The position numbers and the translations under genes are program-made. Source: a virus. Taken from it: a DNA stretch of 42,515 bases. The notes beneath the pieces are model-generated. The model did not search any database, was not told the DNA's origin, and worked only from the letters and a program-made list of their open reading frames with translations. Below, piece after piece: positions 7,478-14,584 of this stretch (within the stretch, counting starts at the first letter, position 1; each line of letters begins with the position of its first letter). Where the stretch lies: positions 1 through 42,515 of the IMG/VR virus record IMGVR_UViG_3300036790_000817. One strand, given 5' to 3'.

Positions 7478-9418
7478 CTAATTCAGATTGACCACTTCGG
7501 GGGTCGGCGGCGAGTCGAGGCTCCCTTGGATGCTGCGCAACACGTCCAGCGATTGCTTCTCCGTGCGGAGAATCTCTTCGTTGGTCTTCAGGCCGCCGCG
7601 ATCGCCGAAGCGTGCGGCGATATCCGCCTGGCTGCCGCGCACGATGGCGCCCCCTTGCTCGGCCGTCTTGCCGCGGCCGGCCAGGTCTTTGCGGACCTTC
7701 AGCTCTTCGCTGCGCAAGGCCCGGTCGAAAACCTGTTGGCTGATGAAGCCTTCGCTGTGCAATTTGCGCAGCTCGCGCATGCGCTTGGTAAGGTTTTCCA
7801 AGGGGGTGCGCACGCTGTCGACCACTTCCTTGGCCTGCTTCGCGCCTTCGATGCGCCGCGCGTCGGCCTGGGCCTTGTCGATCTGCGATTGCGTGGCGCC
7901 CATCCGCTTGAGCATGTCGATCCGCTTTTCGGCGTCGGTCATGAAGGCCTCCGCCGCGTCCTTCTGCAGGCGCGCCAATTCCTCCTCGAGTTTCTTGCGC
8001 TCTTCGGCCGCCTTGGTCTGCGCGTCGGCCGCCTGCAGGCGGGCTTGCACCGCGGCGATCTGCTCCTCGGTGGCGCCCGCCTCGCGCAATAATGCCACGC
8101 GTTTCTCGATGGCCGTCAGCCCCGCAAACGAAGCCTCGCGCTCGATGTCCGCGATCTCCTTGGCCATTTCGGCCATCTTCTGCCGCTGGTCGATCTGGGC
8201 AGCCAAGATTCCAGCCCGTTCGCGATCCTCGGCCGTACCGCCGAGCGACGCGATCTTGCTGGCCATCTTCTCGGCCTGCGTCATGCCACTTTGCGCGAGC
8301 TCTTTTTCGAGATCTGCGATCGCCTCAGTTATGTTCTTGCGCTTCTCGGCCGCGTCGGCAATGTCGAGCTGGGCCTGCAGCTGCTGCTCCCAATGACCAC
8401 GGTCAAATTTGCCGCCTGCCTTTTGCACGTCCTCCTGGGCTTTGTCGAGCATCTTGGCGAACTCGTATTTTTTCTTCTCACTGTCGCTCATCGCGTCCGT
8501 CTTGTTCGCCTCTTCCAACGCTTCGACGTAATCGAAGATTCCCTTAGTCGCGGCCTGGGTGGCCTCATGAACCTTCTGCATCTGCGCGATCTGGCTGAGC
8601 TGCTCGCTGCCCGTGGTCAGCCATTGCCATGCTTTCACGAGGCCGTATGTGATCCCCGCCACTATGGCGATCGCAGCCCCAATGCCGGCCCAAATTGGCA
8701 GCCCAATTGCCGCCAACGCGCCCAGAGCGGCCGTGCATGCCCAAACGGCCGCTGTTAGCACCAGCTTTGCCGCGGCCCAGGCCAGCGTTATTGGCGTCAT
8801 GGCCGTTCCGAAAACCAGCCAGGTCGCGGTCTGGACGATCAACCGCACCAGGAGCACATGCACGAGAATTCCCACCACCGCGGCGAAAGCCTTGACGGCC
8901 ACGACGGCCGCTAGGAACACGGGCGGATAGTTGGCGATGAAGTTGAACGCCCTTCCAGCGATTCCTCCGAGCAAATTAAAAAACGAAGCTGCCTTCTGCA
9001 GGACGCTATTGAGAATGCCAGCCGTGGCATTGAAGTTGGCGGTGCGCGCAAGGCCGCGGCCGAACGAGGCGTACATATGATCGACCGAGTCCGTGACGGA
9101 CTTATAGCTGGCGGCGAGAGTGACGGCGCCCGCGGAGCCCGCGTTGGACATCATTCCCGCGCTCTGCGCGGAGGCGAAGCTCTTCACGCTACGCGCGACC
9201 AGCGTACTGGCGCCGGCCACTCCAATAATCGTTTTCAGGTAGCCGCCGGCGGCGCCGTTGGCCGCGGTCCATCCGGCCGTCGCGGATTTAACAACCGCAT
9301 TGTTACGTACGACCGCGCTGGCTGCGCGTTCGGCGACGAGCACCGATCCAGCCATTACTTTAACAAAGGGGCTGTTATCGGCTGTCAGCCGCACGGCGAT
9401 GTTAGCGATCGTCGACAT
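7478..9418 (-). CDS. Tape measure protein
   Basis: 646 residues; the longest gene of the tail block, sitting right after the frameshifted tail chaperone, where the tape measure gene is always found. The N-terminal 150 residues are Ala/Ser-rich helix; about 160-270 contain several hydrophobic segments (AAVVAVKAFAAVVGILVH and GIGAAIAIVAGITYGLV) that may form the channel or enter the host membrane; about 280-620 are long charged coiled coil (KKLEEELARLQKDAAE). By the usual rule of about 0.15 nm per residue it would set a tail of roughly 100 nm. The start overlaps the end of the chaperone frame-2 ORF by 17 bases. Confidence 0.88.
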   Translation of the reverse strand: MSTIANIAVRLTADNSPFVKVMAGSVLVAERAASAVVRNNAVVKSATAGWTAANGAAGGYLKTIIGVAGASTLVARSVKSFASAQSAGMMSNAGSAGAVTLAASYKSVTDSVDHMYASFGRGLARTANFNATAGILNSVLQKAASFFNLLGGIAGRAFNFIANYPPVFLAAVVAVKAFAAVVGILVHVLLVRLIVQTATWLVFGTAMTPITLAWAAAKLVLTAAVWACTAALGALAAIGLPIWAGIGAAIAIVAGITYGLVKAWQWLTTGSEQLSQIAQMQKVHEATQAATKGIFDYVEALEEANKTDAMSDSEKKKYEFAKMLDKAQEDVQKAGGKFDRGHWEQQLQAQLDIADAAEKRKNITEAIADLEKELAQSGMTQAEKMASKIASLGGTAEDRERAGILAAQIDQRQKMAEMAKEIADIEREASFAGLTAIEKRVALLREAGATEEQIAAVQARLQAADAQTKAAEERKKLEEELARLQKDAAEAFMTDAEKRIDMLKRMGATQSQIDKAQADARRIEGAKQAKEVVDSVRTPLENLTKRMRELRKLHSEGFISQQVFDRALRSEELKVRKDLAGRGKTAEQGGAIVRGSQADIAARFGDRGGLKTNEEILRTEKQSLDVLRSIQGSLDSPPTPEVVNLN

Positions 9419-9683
9419 GGTGTGTGCCTCGCCGCGTGAGCCCGCGGCCGTAGGCCACGGCCGCGTCGAAAATGGTCTCTTGTTCGTCGATCGACTGCCG
9501 GCGTTTGGGCAGCCGCACGGGGAGAAAGTCCTCGGCCTCGAGCGGCTCGCGTTCGTAGGCGCCCGCCGCGTTCACGACCGTGGCGCAGATCTCGCCCGTC
9601 TGCCGCCACTCTTCGCCGTAGGGCTCGACCAGGTAATACGCATACTCCTCGTCGAGCTCCCGCGCCGGGATGCTGCGCATCAT
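9402..9683 (-). CDS. Tail assembly chaperone, downstream (T-like) frame, probably made by -1 frameshift
   Basis: The frame encodes MMRSIPARELDEEYAYYL then VEPYGEEW, matching the C-terminal half of the tail chaperone GT-type products (the ELxEWxAYYxLEPFGEER pattern, DUF4035-like). There is no obvious ribosome site at 9683, and the frame is open upstream through and beyond the end of the preceding gene. A slip at the A7 run (9752-9758) continues it as IRGDPWLRF..., a conserved-looking lead-in. The mature product is therefore probably a fusion of residues 1-119 of the upstream gene with 9402-9751. The chaperone fusion binds the tape measure and tail tube during assembly. Its end overlaps the tape measure start. 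Confidence 0.8.
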   Translation of the reverse strand: MMRSIPARELDEEYAYYLVEPYGEEWRQTGEICATVVNAAGAYEREPLEAEDFLPVRLPKRRQSIDEQETIFDAAVAYGRGLTRRGTHHVDDR

Positions 9684-9712
9684 CTCTCCCCTGGTGCGAC
9701 CAAGCCGATGCG

Positions 9713-10108
9713 CTAGCCGGTGTTGGAAGCGGAGCCAGGGGTCTCCTCGGATTTTTTTACGAGCTCTCCCAGGTCCAGGTCGGTAATGCCGCTCAGCCGC
9801 GCGGCCACGCTATAGATCCGCTCCAAGGGGAGCGCGCCTTTGTCGCCGAGCCATTTCACGTCGCTGTCGTCGAACACGAGCGCTCCCTGCTCGTCGACGC
9901 AGGAGAGCACCACCAGCCGCGCCCGCGCGTTCTGCATGTCGACCTTGGTCTTGCGCCCCTTGCGCTGCACGAAGGAGGCCTCGTACTCGTCGCGTACCTT
10001 GCCCGAGACGCCGCGCACCCAAATGTCGCCGCCCCATTCGGGCACCGCGACCAGCTCGCGCTGCACGTCGTCGGCCGCTTGGGCCTGGGCCCGCGTGATC
10101 AGAGCCAT
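9713..10108 (-). CDS. Tail assembly chaperone (G-like), upstream frame
   Basis: 131 residues. It belongs to the short phage tail assembly chaperones between tail tube and tape measure: a beta-rich N-terminal half with a VPEWGGDIWVRG strand, and a helical C-terminal half ending in LPLERIYSVAARLSGIT. The start is supported by AGGA eight bases upstream, again supplied by a palindrome (10114-10127). Near the 3' end the codons GTA AAA AAA TCC contain a slippery heptamer, allowing a fraction of ribosomes to enter the downstream frame. Normal termination gives the short form ending SEETPGSASNTG. Confidence 0.85.
   Translation of the reverse strand: MALITRAQAQAADDVQRELVAVPEWGGDIWVRGVSGKVRDEYEASFVQRKGRKTKVDMQNARARLVVLSCVDEQGALVFDDSDVKWLGDKGALPLERIYSVAARLSGITDLDLGELVKKSEETPGSASNTG
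9752..9758 (-). other. Programmed -1 ribosomal frameshift site (A AAA AAA)
   Basis: On the coding (minus) strand the zero-frame codons read GTA AAA AAA TCC, so the heptamer A AAA AAA fits X XXY YYZ. A -1 slip re-reads the last A and continues ATC CGA GGA in the frame of the downstream chaperone ORF, which stays open to 9402. Confidence 0.82.
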
Positions 10109-10113
10109 GGATC

Positions 10114-10127
10114 ATTTCCTGGGAAAT
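10114..10127. promoter_or_regulatory. Noc/parS-like palindrome copy 2 (ATTTCCTGGGAAAT)
   Basis: Perfect palindrome identical to copy 1, five bases upstream of the tail chaperone ATG and containing its Shine-Dalgarno. Confidence 0.85.
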
Positions 10128-10138
10128 AAAAAGTGTTC

Positions 10139-10201
10139 ACCACGGAGACGCGGAGGCACGGAGCCGATAAGCCTGTCCCCGTGTCTCTGTGCCTCTGTGG
10201 T
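10139..10201. repeat. CCACGGAG-type inverted repeat element
   Basis: The left arm starts ACCACGGAGACGCGGAGG; the right arm is its approximate reverse complement ending GCCTCTGTGGT. It fills the gap between tail tube and tail chaperone genes. Confidence 0.85.
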
Positions 10202-10217
10202 CGATTCGTGCGCGCGC

Positions 10218-10628
10218 CTAGCCGGTGGGCGCGCCGGTGATGCGGATGGTGAGGTCGAGCTCGAGCAGGTTGTCGATCTTGGCCGTGCCGGGCTTCCAGT
10301 CCTCGATCCAGCCCGTGAACTGTTTGGTTTTGGTGGGGCTGCTCTGCAGCACGACCTGGAACAGCTCGTCGGCGTTGTCGTCGGTGTAGAAGCTGTTCTC
10401 GAGGTATTCGTGCGTGCTGTCGTTGGGGTCGTACCAGCATTTCAGCGGCAGCGAGCCTCCGCGCAAGATCCCCTTGAAGGAGTCCTCGGCCTCGTCGTCG
10501 AGGCCCGTGGCTTCGATGGCGTTGCGCTTGGGCTGCGGCATCATCACTTCGGTCCGCTGCGCAACCGTGGTATACGTGCCGCTGATCTTCACCTGCAGCA
10601 GCGTCCCCTTACCTTTAACCTTGGCCAT
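10218..10628 (-). CDS. Major tail tube protein
   Basis: 136 residues. Beta-rich protein in the position of the siphophage tail tube: after the tail terminator and before the chaperone. Supporting phrases are KGKGTLLQVKISGTYTTVAQ at the start, the central AEDSFKGILRGGSLPLKCWY, and the C-terminal IDNLLELDLTIRITGAPTG, which matches the final strand of tail-tube families where a TIRITG-type strand closes the barrel. GGGGAG lies about eight bases before the ATG. It would polymerise into the tail tube around the tape measure protein. Confidence 0.8.
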   Translation of the reverse strand: MAKVKGKGTLLQVKISGTYTTVAQRTEVMMPQPKRNAIEATGLDDEAEDSFKGILRGGSLPLKCWYDPNDSTHEYLENSFYTDDNADELFQVVLQSSPTKTKQFTGWIEDWKPGTAKIDNLLELDLTIRITGAPTG

Positions 10629-10631
10629 GGC

Positions 10632-11054
10632 CTAACTCCCCGGAATGCTTTCTTCGTGCAGGACGCGATACTGCAACAGTTTCCGCTGATTTCCCTTTTC
10701 GTCGGCCAGGGCGCTGGCCTCGTACATATCGCGCTCGTCGTCCGAGATCGCCGACAGGACCAGCGTGTCGCCCGCTTCCCCATCAAAGCCATCCAGCCAA
10801 TCGCGGACCGCTTCTTCCAACGCCTCGGCTTGCGGATAGTCGTCCGCGGTCCAAACGTCGATCTGCACCAAAGGAGCAGCCGCCCCAAGCGGTCCATCGA
10901 TGTCGTGGATCCGGCCGCCGCTAAAGCGCGTGAACACGAGCGCGGGCATAGGGCTGTTCTCGGGACGCGCGCCGCAGTAGATGCGGGTGCCGCAAAGGGC
11001 CACGATCGCATCCTGTAGAGCGGCGCTTGCGCGCAGGTCGGTGACCAGGCTCAT
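10632..11054 (-). CDS. Tail completion/terminator protein, DUF3168-like
   Basis: 140 residues. The N-terminus DLRASAALQDAIVALCGTRI, followed by a hydrophobic strand (MPALVFTRFSGG) and a central VQIDVWTADDYPQAEALEEAV, matches the DUF3168 tail completion pattern (short alpha-beta protein that caps the tail tube at the head-proximal end). The start overlaps the stop of the gp10-like gene as ATGA. Family assignment is from pattern and gene order. Confidence 0.78.
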   Translation of the reverse strand: MSLVTDLRASAALQDAIVALCGTRIYCGARPENSPMPALVFTRFSGGRIHDIDGPLGAAAPLVQIDVWTADDYPQAEALEEAVRDWLDGFDGEAGDTLVLSAISDDERDMYEASALADEKGNQRKLLQYRVLHEESIPGS

Positions 11055-11455
11055 CGCTTGCTCACCTCCCGCTCGACCGCCCGGCCCACGGCACGGGCGG
11101 CGCTCGCGCGATGCTGCTCGAGCGCCGGCCGCATGAAGGGCCGCGCATGGCGGGTGGCCGTGCCGAACTCGATCGCGGCCGGATAGTAGTAGGGATCCGT
11201 GGCAGGGATCCGCATCTTGGCCCTGGTACCGGTGCGCACCTCGACTGCGACCTTGCGCTGCGTGCTGCGGTCGCGGCAGGTAATGTTGTCGGCGGTCAAG
11301 CCGGTCTCGCGCGGGCAGAGCGCGGCGGCCGTCTCCCGTACCAATTCCCCTTGGGCAAGCATTTCCTCACGGGCCGCGGCCAGAGCGCGCGCGGGGAGCG
11401 AGGCCAGTATTTCGGCCGTCTGCTCAAGCCCGTGGGTTTGGAAATGGATGTTCAT
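11051..11455 (-). CDS. HK97 gp10-like head-tail/tail completion protein
   Basis: 134 residues beginning MNIHFQTHGLEQTAEIL. Features of the HK97 gp10 family: a helical N-terminus with LASLPARALAAAREEML, a Cys/Pro phrase CPRETGLTADNI (the usual P.dTG.Lr.si), then YYYPAAIEFGTATRHARPFM (the usual Ya..vEfGT....p.pFlrPA) and a C-terminal helix. It completes the head-tail joint. An upstream in-frame ATG at 11488 overlaps the preceding gene, so the start at 11455 was chosen. ATGA overlap with the tail completion gene downstream. Confidence 0.83.
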   Translation of the reverse strand: MNIHFQTHGLEQTAEILASLPARALAAAREEMLAQGELVRETAAALCPRETGLTADNITCRDRSTQRKVAVEVRTGTRAKMRIPATDPYYYPAAIEFGTATRHARPFMRPALEQHRASAARAVGRAVEREVSKR

Positions 11456-11463
11456 GAAGAGAT

Positions 11464-11787
11464 TCAAGTGGCAGCTTTTTCGCGGCACAGCAGCCGCAGC
11501 TCGCTATGGCTGCTATTGCCGAGCACGGCTTCGATGTTGAGCGTTCGCCCTTCAAAGGTCAGTCGCATCTTCGGGCTCAGGTCGCGGCGGTAGGGAACGG
11601 TCACCTGGTGCGTCAGCGAGGCCAACTGCTGATCGGCCACGAAACGTTCCAAGCCCGTTACTTGCAGCACCTCGCCCCATAGCTTTCCCAGCACCAGGTC
11701 GCCGATCACGGGCTTGCCCGCCGCATCGATGCTGAGGATCTGGTCGGCGATCAGATTCATCCGCGTTCGTTTCGGGCCAGCCGCCAT
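11464..11787 (-). CDS. Head-tail joining (head closure) protein, PF05521-like
   Basis: 107 residues. The pattern VLGKLWGEVLQVTG, then ADQQLASLTHQVTVPYR and PKMRLTFEGRTLNIEAVL, is that of the phage head-tail joining family (SPP1 gp16/HK97 head closure): a small beta barrel with the A..QLas.THrVtiRYr motif and a final RtLnIeaV strand. It closes the portal channel after DNA packaging. Gene order next to the gp10-like protein supports this. Confidence 0.83.
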   Translation of the reverse strand: MAAGPKRTRMNLIADQILSIDAAGKPVIGDLVLGKLWGEVLQVTGLERFVADQQLASLTHQVTVPYRRDLSPKMRLTFEGRTLNIEAVLGNSSHSELRLLCREKAAT

Positions 11788-11795
11788 TGCAGTTC

Positions 11796-11890
11796 ACCAC
11801 GGAGACGCGGAGCCACGGAGCAGTTGAGTTGCTGCGTTAGTTCCTGCGTCTCAGTGCCGCTGTGTCCTCCTGCCGCTGTGTCTCCGTGGT
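11796..11890. repeat. CCACGGAG-type inverted repeat element
   Basis: ACCACGGAGACGCGGAGCC at the left, CTGTGTCTCCGTGGT at the right, intergenic between two head genes. Confidence 0.85.
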
Positions 11891-11898
11891 TGGCTTTC

Positions 11899-12276
11899 CT
11901 ACAAGCTGCTCAGCCGCCGGACCGAGAAGTTGGCATCCTCGCCGCTGCCATTGGTGATGAAGAGGCTCGTCACGTCCGCGGTCAGCAGGTTGGATTGGTA
12001 GCTGTCGGTCGCCCAGTGGTACGGCACGTTCGCCTTGAGCGCGATCGTGTTGGTGGGGCTGCCCGAGCTATTGGTTTTGATCGTCAAGTCCTGGTCGGTC
12101 GTCAGCCAGATCGATACCAGCGTCGCCACGGCGAATGCCAGGACCGCCTGGTGGTTCGTGGTGCCGTCGGCGACGGCCAGGTCGAATTCGTCCCCGTTGT
12201 CGCCGGTATAGGTCTTGTCGTAGCGCAGCGTGCCGCTGGGCGTAACAAGCTGCTGCGTCGCCACGTGCGTTGCCAT
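11899..12276 (-). CDS. Small virion protein, beta-rich, unknown
   Basis: 125 residues. It alternates short strands and Thr/Ser/Gly-rich turns, with no charged coiled coil; this looks like a capsid decoration or minor head protein. Within the head-completion block it follows the 12279-12680 gene with a two-base gap (TAG then ATG), implying the same transcript. I do not recognise the family. Confidence 0.65.
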   Translation of the reverse strand: MATHVATQQLVTPSGTLRYDKTYTGDNGDEFDLAVADGTTNHQAVLAFAVATLVSIWLTTDQDLTIKTNSSGSPTNTIALKANVPYHWATDSYQSNLLTADVTSLFITNGSGEDANFSVRRLSSL

Positions 12277-12278
12277 CG

Positions 12279-12680
12279 CTACTCCACGACGTTGCCGTCG
12301 ATGTCTAAGGTCGGCTTGTGTTCCGCAGCCGTTTCAAGCGGTTGCTCGGTCGCCGCTTCCTCGATCTCGGCTGCCGGCGGTTCCTGCCCGACGATCGTCG
12401 CTCCCGGAGCGCCAGCAAACGAGACGGCCGTGGCCGCCTCGCCGGCGCGGCGTCGGTCGTAGCGCGCGTGCCCGTCGTAATGGCCCGTGTCCAGATTGAT
12501 CGCGCCCGCGAAGCCGCGCCACACGAGCGTCCCAGGCGCGAACTGCTGGCCGTCGAGAACCACCGCTTCGGCGTTCGTCGATCCTTTGACCGCGGCCAAG
12601 GGCGCGATCTGATCCTCGGCGATCGTGGCCGGCAAGCAAAAGTGGTAGGAGCGCGCTGCCCGCGTGTTATTGGCCGCCAT
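12279..12680 (-). CDS. Small head-region protein, unknown
   Basis: 133 residues. The N-terminal 80 residues are compact (RSYHFCLPATIAEDQIAPLA, then QFAPGTLVWRGFAGAINL); the last 40 are Glu/Ala-rich and probably disordered. The start overlaps the end of the gp6/gp8-like connector gene by 14 bases, which implies coupled translation. Possibly a minor head or decoration protein; no family recognised. Confidence 0.62.
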   Translation of the reverse strand: MAANNTRAARSYHFCLPATIAEDQIAPLAAVKGSTNAEAVVLDGQQFAPGTLVWRGFAGAINLDTGHYDGHARYDRRRAGEAATAVSFAGAPGATIVGQEPPAAEIEEAATEQPLETAAEHKPTLDIDGNVVE

Positions 12681-13686
12681 AGCGCCCCCAGGATTGACTG
12701 GCGAGGAGTGTATCGACGGCCATCGGCACCGGCGCCTGGCCGCCCGTGCCCACGGCCTCGCGCTGCGTGTACCAGAGGGCCAGCAATTGCTTCATGGCCG
12801 TTTTGGTGGTCGCGGGAATGGCGGCCGCGGTATCGCCGTAGCCCGCCACGAAATCCACGGTGACCGCGGCGGGGCGTGGCTGCGTCGGCGGCCAACAGGT
12901 TCCCCATACTGGCACGATCCGCGCGGGCTCGTGCCCGAGATCCTTGACGTAGGTGCTGGGGTCGAGAGTCTGCTGCGTGCCGGTCAGATCGTAGTACTTC
13001 ACATCGCCGACGCTTTGCACCGGTGGCAGCCGCAGCTCGATCGGCCGTCGCCAGCGGCCGTAGCCGTCCCCTTCGTAGCCGCCGTCGTTGCCGTCGAACG
13101 TGAACTCACTCGCGCCGAAGCCGGCCTGGTCGTTGCGGCGCACCCCCGGAAAATGATCCATCTGCAACTGCCAGCTGGCCGTGATCAGCTGCCGGCTCTG
13201 CCGCGTCTCGACAAGCTCCCGTGCGGCGATGATCAGGCCGCTGATCAGGTCGTCGTCGTCATAGGTGTTGGCGATCAGGATCATGTCGATCGAGATCGAC
13301 AGCGAGGCCAGCCCAGCGCCGATGGCGCAGCGCAGGTAGGCGTTGGTGCCCGTGTAGGGAATCGCCAACGTGGAAAAGGCGTTGGCGTCGGAGAGGTTTT
13401 GCAGGCTGCCGTCGACGTCGGTCCAGCCGCTGGCGTCGGGCGAGTCTTGCAGCTTGACGGTAAAGGATCCGTCTGCCCCCACGGATCCAATGGAAACGTT
13501 GGCGAACGCCTGCACGCCCGCCACGGGGACGCCGTCAGTGAAGCTGCTCACGCCGTCGAGTATCGAGGGGGCTAGCGATTGCGCGACGCGCACGCCGCTG
13601 GGCGGCGTATCGACGCGCAGGTGCAGCTTGGCCTCGGCGAGCGAGACAGGTTCGATCGCCGGCGGCGTTAGCAGGACAAGGGACAT
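12667..13686 (-). CDS. Head-tail connector (phiE125 gp8/gp6-like) with an inserted domain
   Basis: 339 residues. Residues 1-30 (EPVSLAEAKLHLRVD) and about 140-339 (DDDLISGLIIAARELVETR, IELRLPPVQSVGDVKYYD, AVTVDFVAGYGD, ATTKTAMKQLLALWY) together form the phiE125 gp8/HK97 gp6-like connector that sits under the portal. Normally LRVD is followed almost directly by the xDDxLI helix. Here about 105 residues are inserted, beta-rich and Ser/Gly-rich (SGVRVAQSLAPSILDG through SISIDMILIANTY). The first ATG at 13704 is possible; MSLVLLTPPAIEP at 13686 is the more typical beginning. Confidence 0.8.
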   Translation of the reverse strand: MSLVLLTPPAIEPVSLAEAKLHLRVDTPPSGVRVAQSLAPSILDGVSSFTDGVPVAGVQAFANVSIGSVGADGSFTVKLQDSPDASGWTDVDGSLQNLSDANAFSTLAIPYTGTNAYLRCAIGAGLASLSISIDMILIANTYDDDDLISGLIIAARELVETRQSRQLITASWQLQMDHFPGVRRNDQAGFGASEFTFDGNDGGYEGDGYGRWRRPIELRLPPVQSVGDVKYYDLTGTQQTLDPSTYVKDLGHEPARIVPVWGTCWPPTQPRPAAVTVDFVAGYGDTAAAIPATTKTAMKQLLALWYTQREAVGTGGQAPVPMAVDTLLASQSWGRYGGQ

Positions 13687-13721
13687 GGCAATGACGAAGC
13701 CCATTCACTCACCGAAGGTTC

Positions 13722-13829
13722 ACCGCTGAATCACTGAAACACGGAGGGGCCGAGACACTGAGACACTGAGCCGTTTAATAATTGGGTGTACGAAAAATTC
13801 CCTGAGCTGTGCCTCCGCGCCTCCGTGGT
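13722..13829. repeat. CCACGGAG-type inverted repeat element (degenerate left arm)
   Basis: The left arm is decayed (ACCGCTGAATCACTGAAACA), while the right arm CCTCCGCGCCTCCGTGGT is intact. Intergenic between connector and the 13843-14280 gene. Confidence 0.75.
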
Positions 13830-13842
13830 GCAATCCGTTTGC

Positions 13843-14280
13843 TTACGTCGCCACCTGGCGGGTGTTGGGCGCCGTGCGCGGATGGCCGAGAATCACCACG
13901 CAGGAGATATCGGCATTGCCGGTGTTCGTGGCCGGCGTGATCGTCAGCTGGACATAGCGCGCCAGGCCGGTGTAACCAATGCGTAGCACCTGGTCGTCCG
14001 AGTCGTAACGGAAACTGCAACCCGTCGGCGTGGCGGCGACACCCAGGATGCCGATGAACGACGTGGCCGCCACGCCGTCGGACAGATTGCTCGCATTCCC
14101 TTCCGTGATCGAAACCTGGAAGGTGGCGTCGGCGTCGGCGATGGTGCCGGTGGCGATCACGAACATGAGCGAGTCCCAGCCCGCGCGATCGATGATCTGC
14201 GAATTCTGCACCGTGTTGTCGGTGACGCGCACCGGGTCGATCCCGCGGCGGATATCAGTCTGCGAATTGAGGTCGGCCAT
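13843..14280 (-). CDS. Virion protein, beta-rich, unknown
   Basis: 145 residues starting MADLNSQTDIRRGIDPVRV. The phrase WDSLMFVIATGTIADADATF, the following FQVSITEGNASNLSD and the closing SCVVILGHPRTAPN are typical of a small beta-sandwich virion protein that recurs near capsid genes in diverse phages. An upstream in-frame extension to 14481 has Arg/Pro-rich, non-protein-like composition and overlaps the next gene in antiphase, so it was rejected. Probably a head decoration or head-completion protein. Confidence 0.68.
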   Translation of the reverse strand: MADLNSQTDIRRGIDPVRVTDNTVQNSQIIDRAGWDSLMFVIATGTIADADATFQVSITEGNASNLSDGVAATSFIGILGVAATPTGCSFRYDSDDQVLRIGYTGLARYVQLTITPATNTGNADISCVVILGHPRTAPNTRQVAT

Positions 14281-14317
14281 GTTTACATCTTTCAGGCTGG
14301 AAAAGTGCTCGGCTGTG

Positions 14318-14548
14318 CTACGGCCGATGCGGCCGCACGGCGCGGCGTTTCGGCTCGACGGTGGCGGTGCGGGGCGCGGGCTCGCGGCGCGGTTCGGCCG
14401 CGGCCGGCTTCTCGGTGCGCTCGGCCTGCCCGGCGCCGACGAGCGCTCGTGCAAAACCTTCGTCGAAGTCGACGACGTCATCCACCGCGTAAGCCACGCG
14501 GTTGATGATCGCGCTCGTGAGAAATCGCACGCGCATTTTTATGATCAC
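14318..14548 (-). CDS. Small head-region protein
   Basis: 76 residues. The N-terminal half RVRFLTSAIINRVAYAVDD, followed by VVDFDEGFARALVGAGQAE, matches the small phage proteins placed just after the capsid gene (xVRFLxxxxxxGxxxxxGxVVxLxxxxAxxLIxxGxAE). The C-terminal half is a Pro/Arg/Glu tail. Start is GTG at 14548 or ATG at 14536; no good ribosome site distinguishes them. Confidence 0.55.
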   Translation of the reverse strand: MIIKMRVRFLTSAIINRVAYAVDDVVDFDEGFARALVGAGQAERTEKPAAAEPRREPAPRTATVEPKRRAVRPHRP

Positions 14549-14584
14549 GCTCGGGTTCGGGAAAGAAACGCACGGCCCGCGGTT

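Noticed and set aside
5940-7481. Plus-strand ORF of 513 codons
   Set aside because: Shadow of minus-strand tail genes; no domain, biased composition typical of antisense frames in high-GC DNA.
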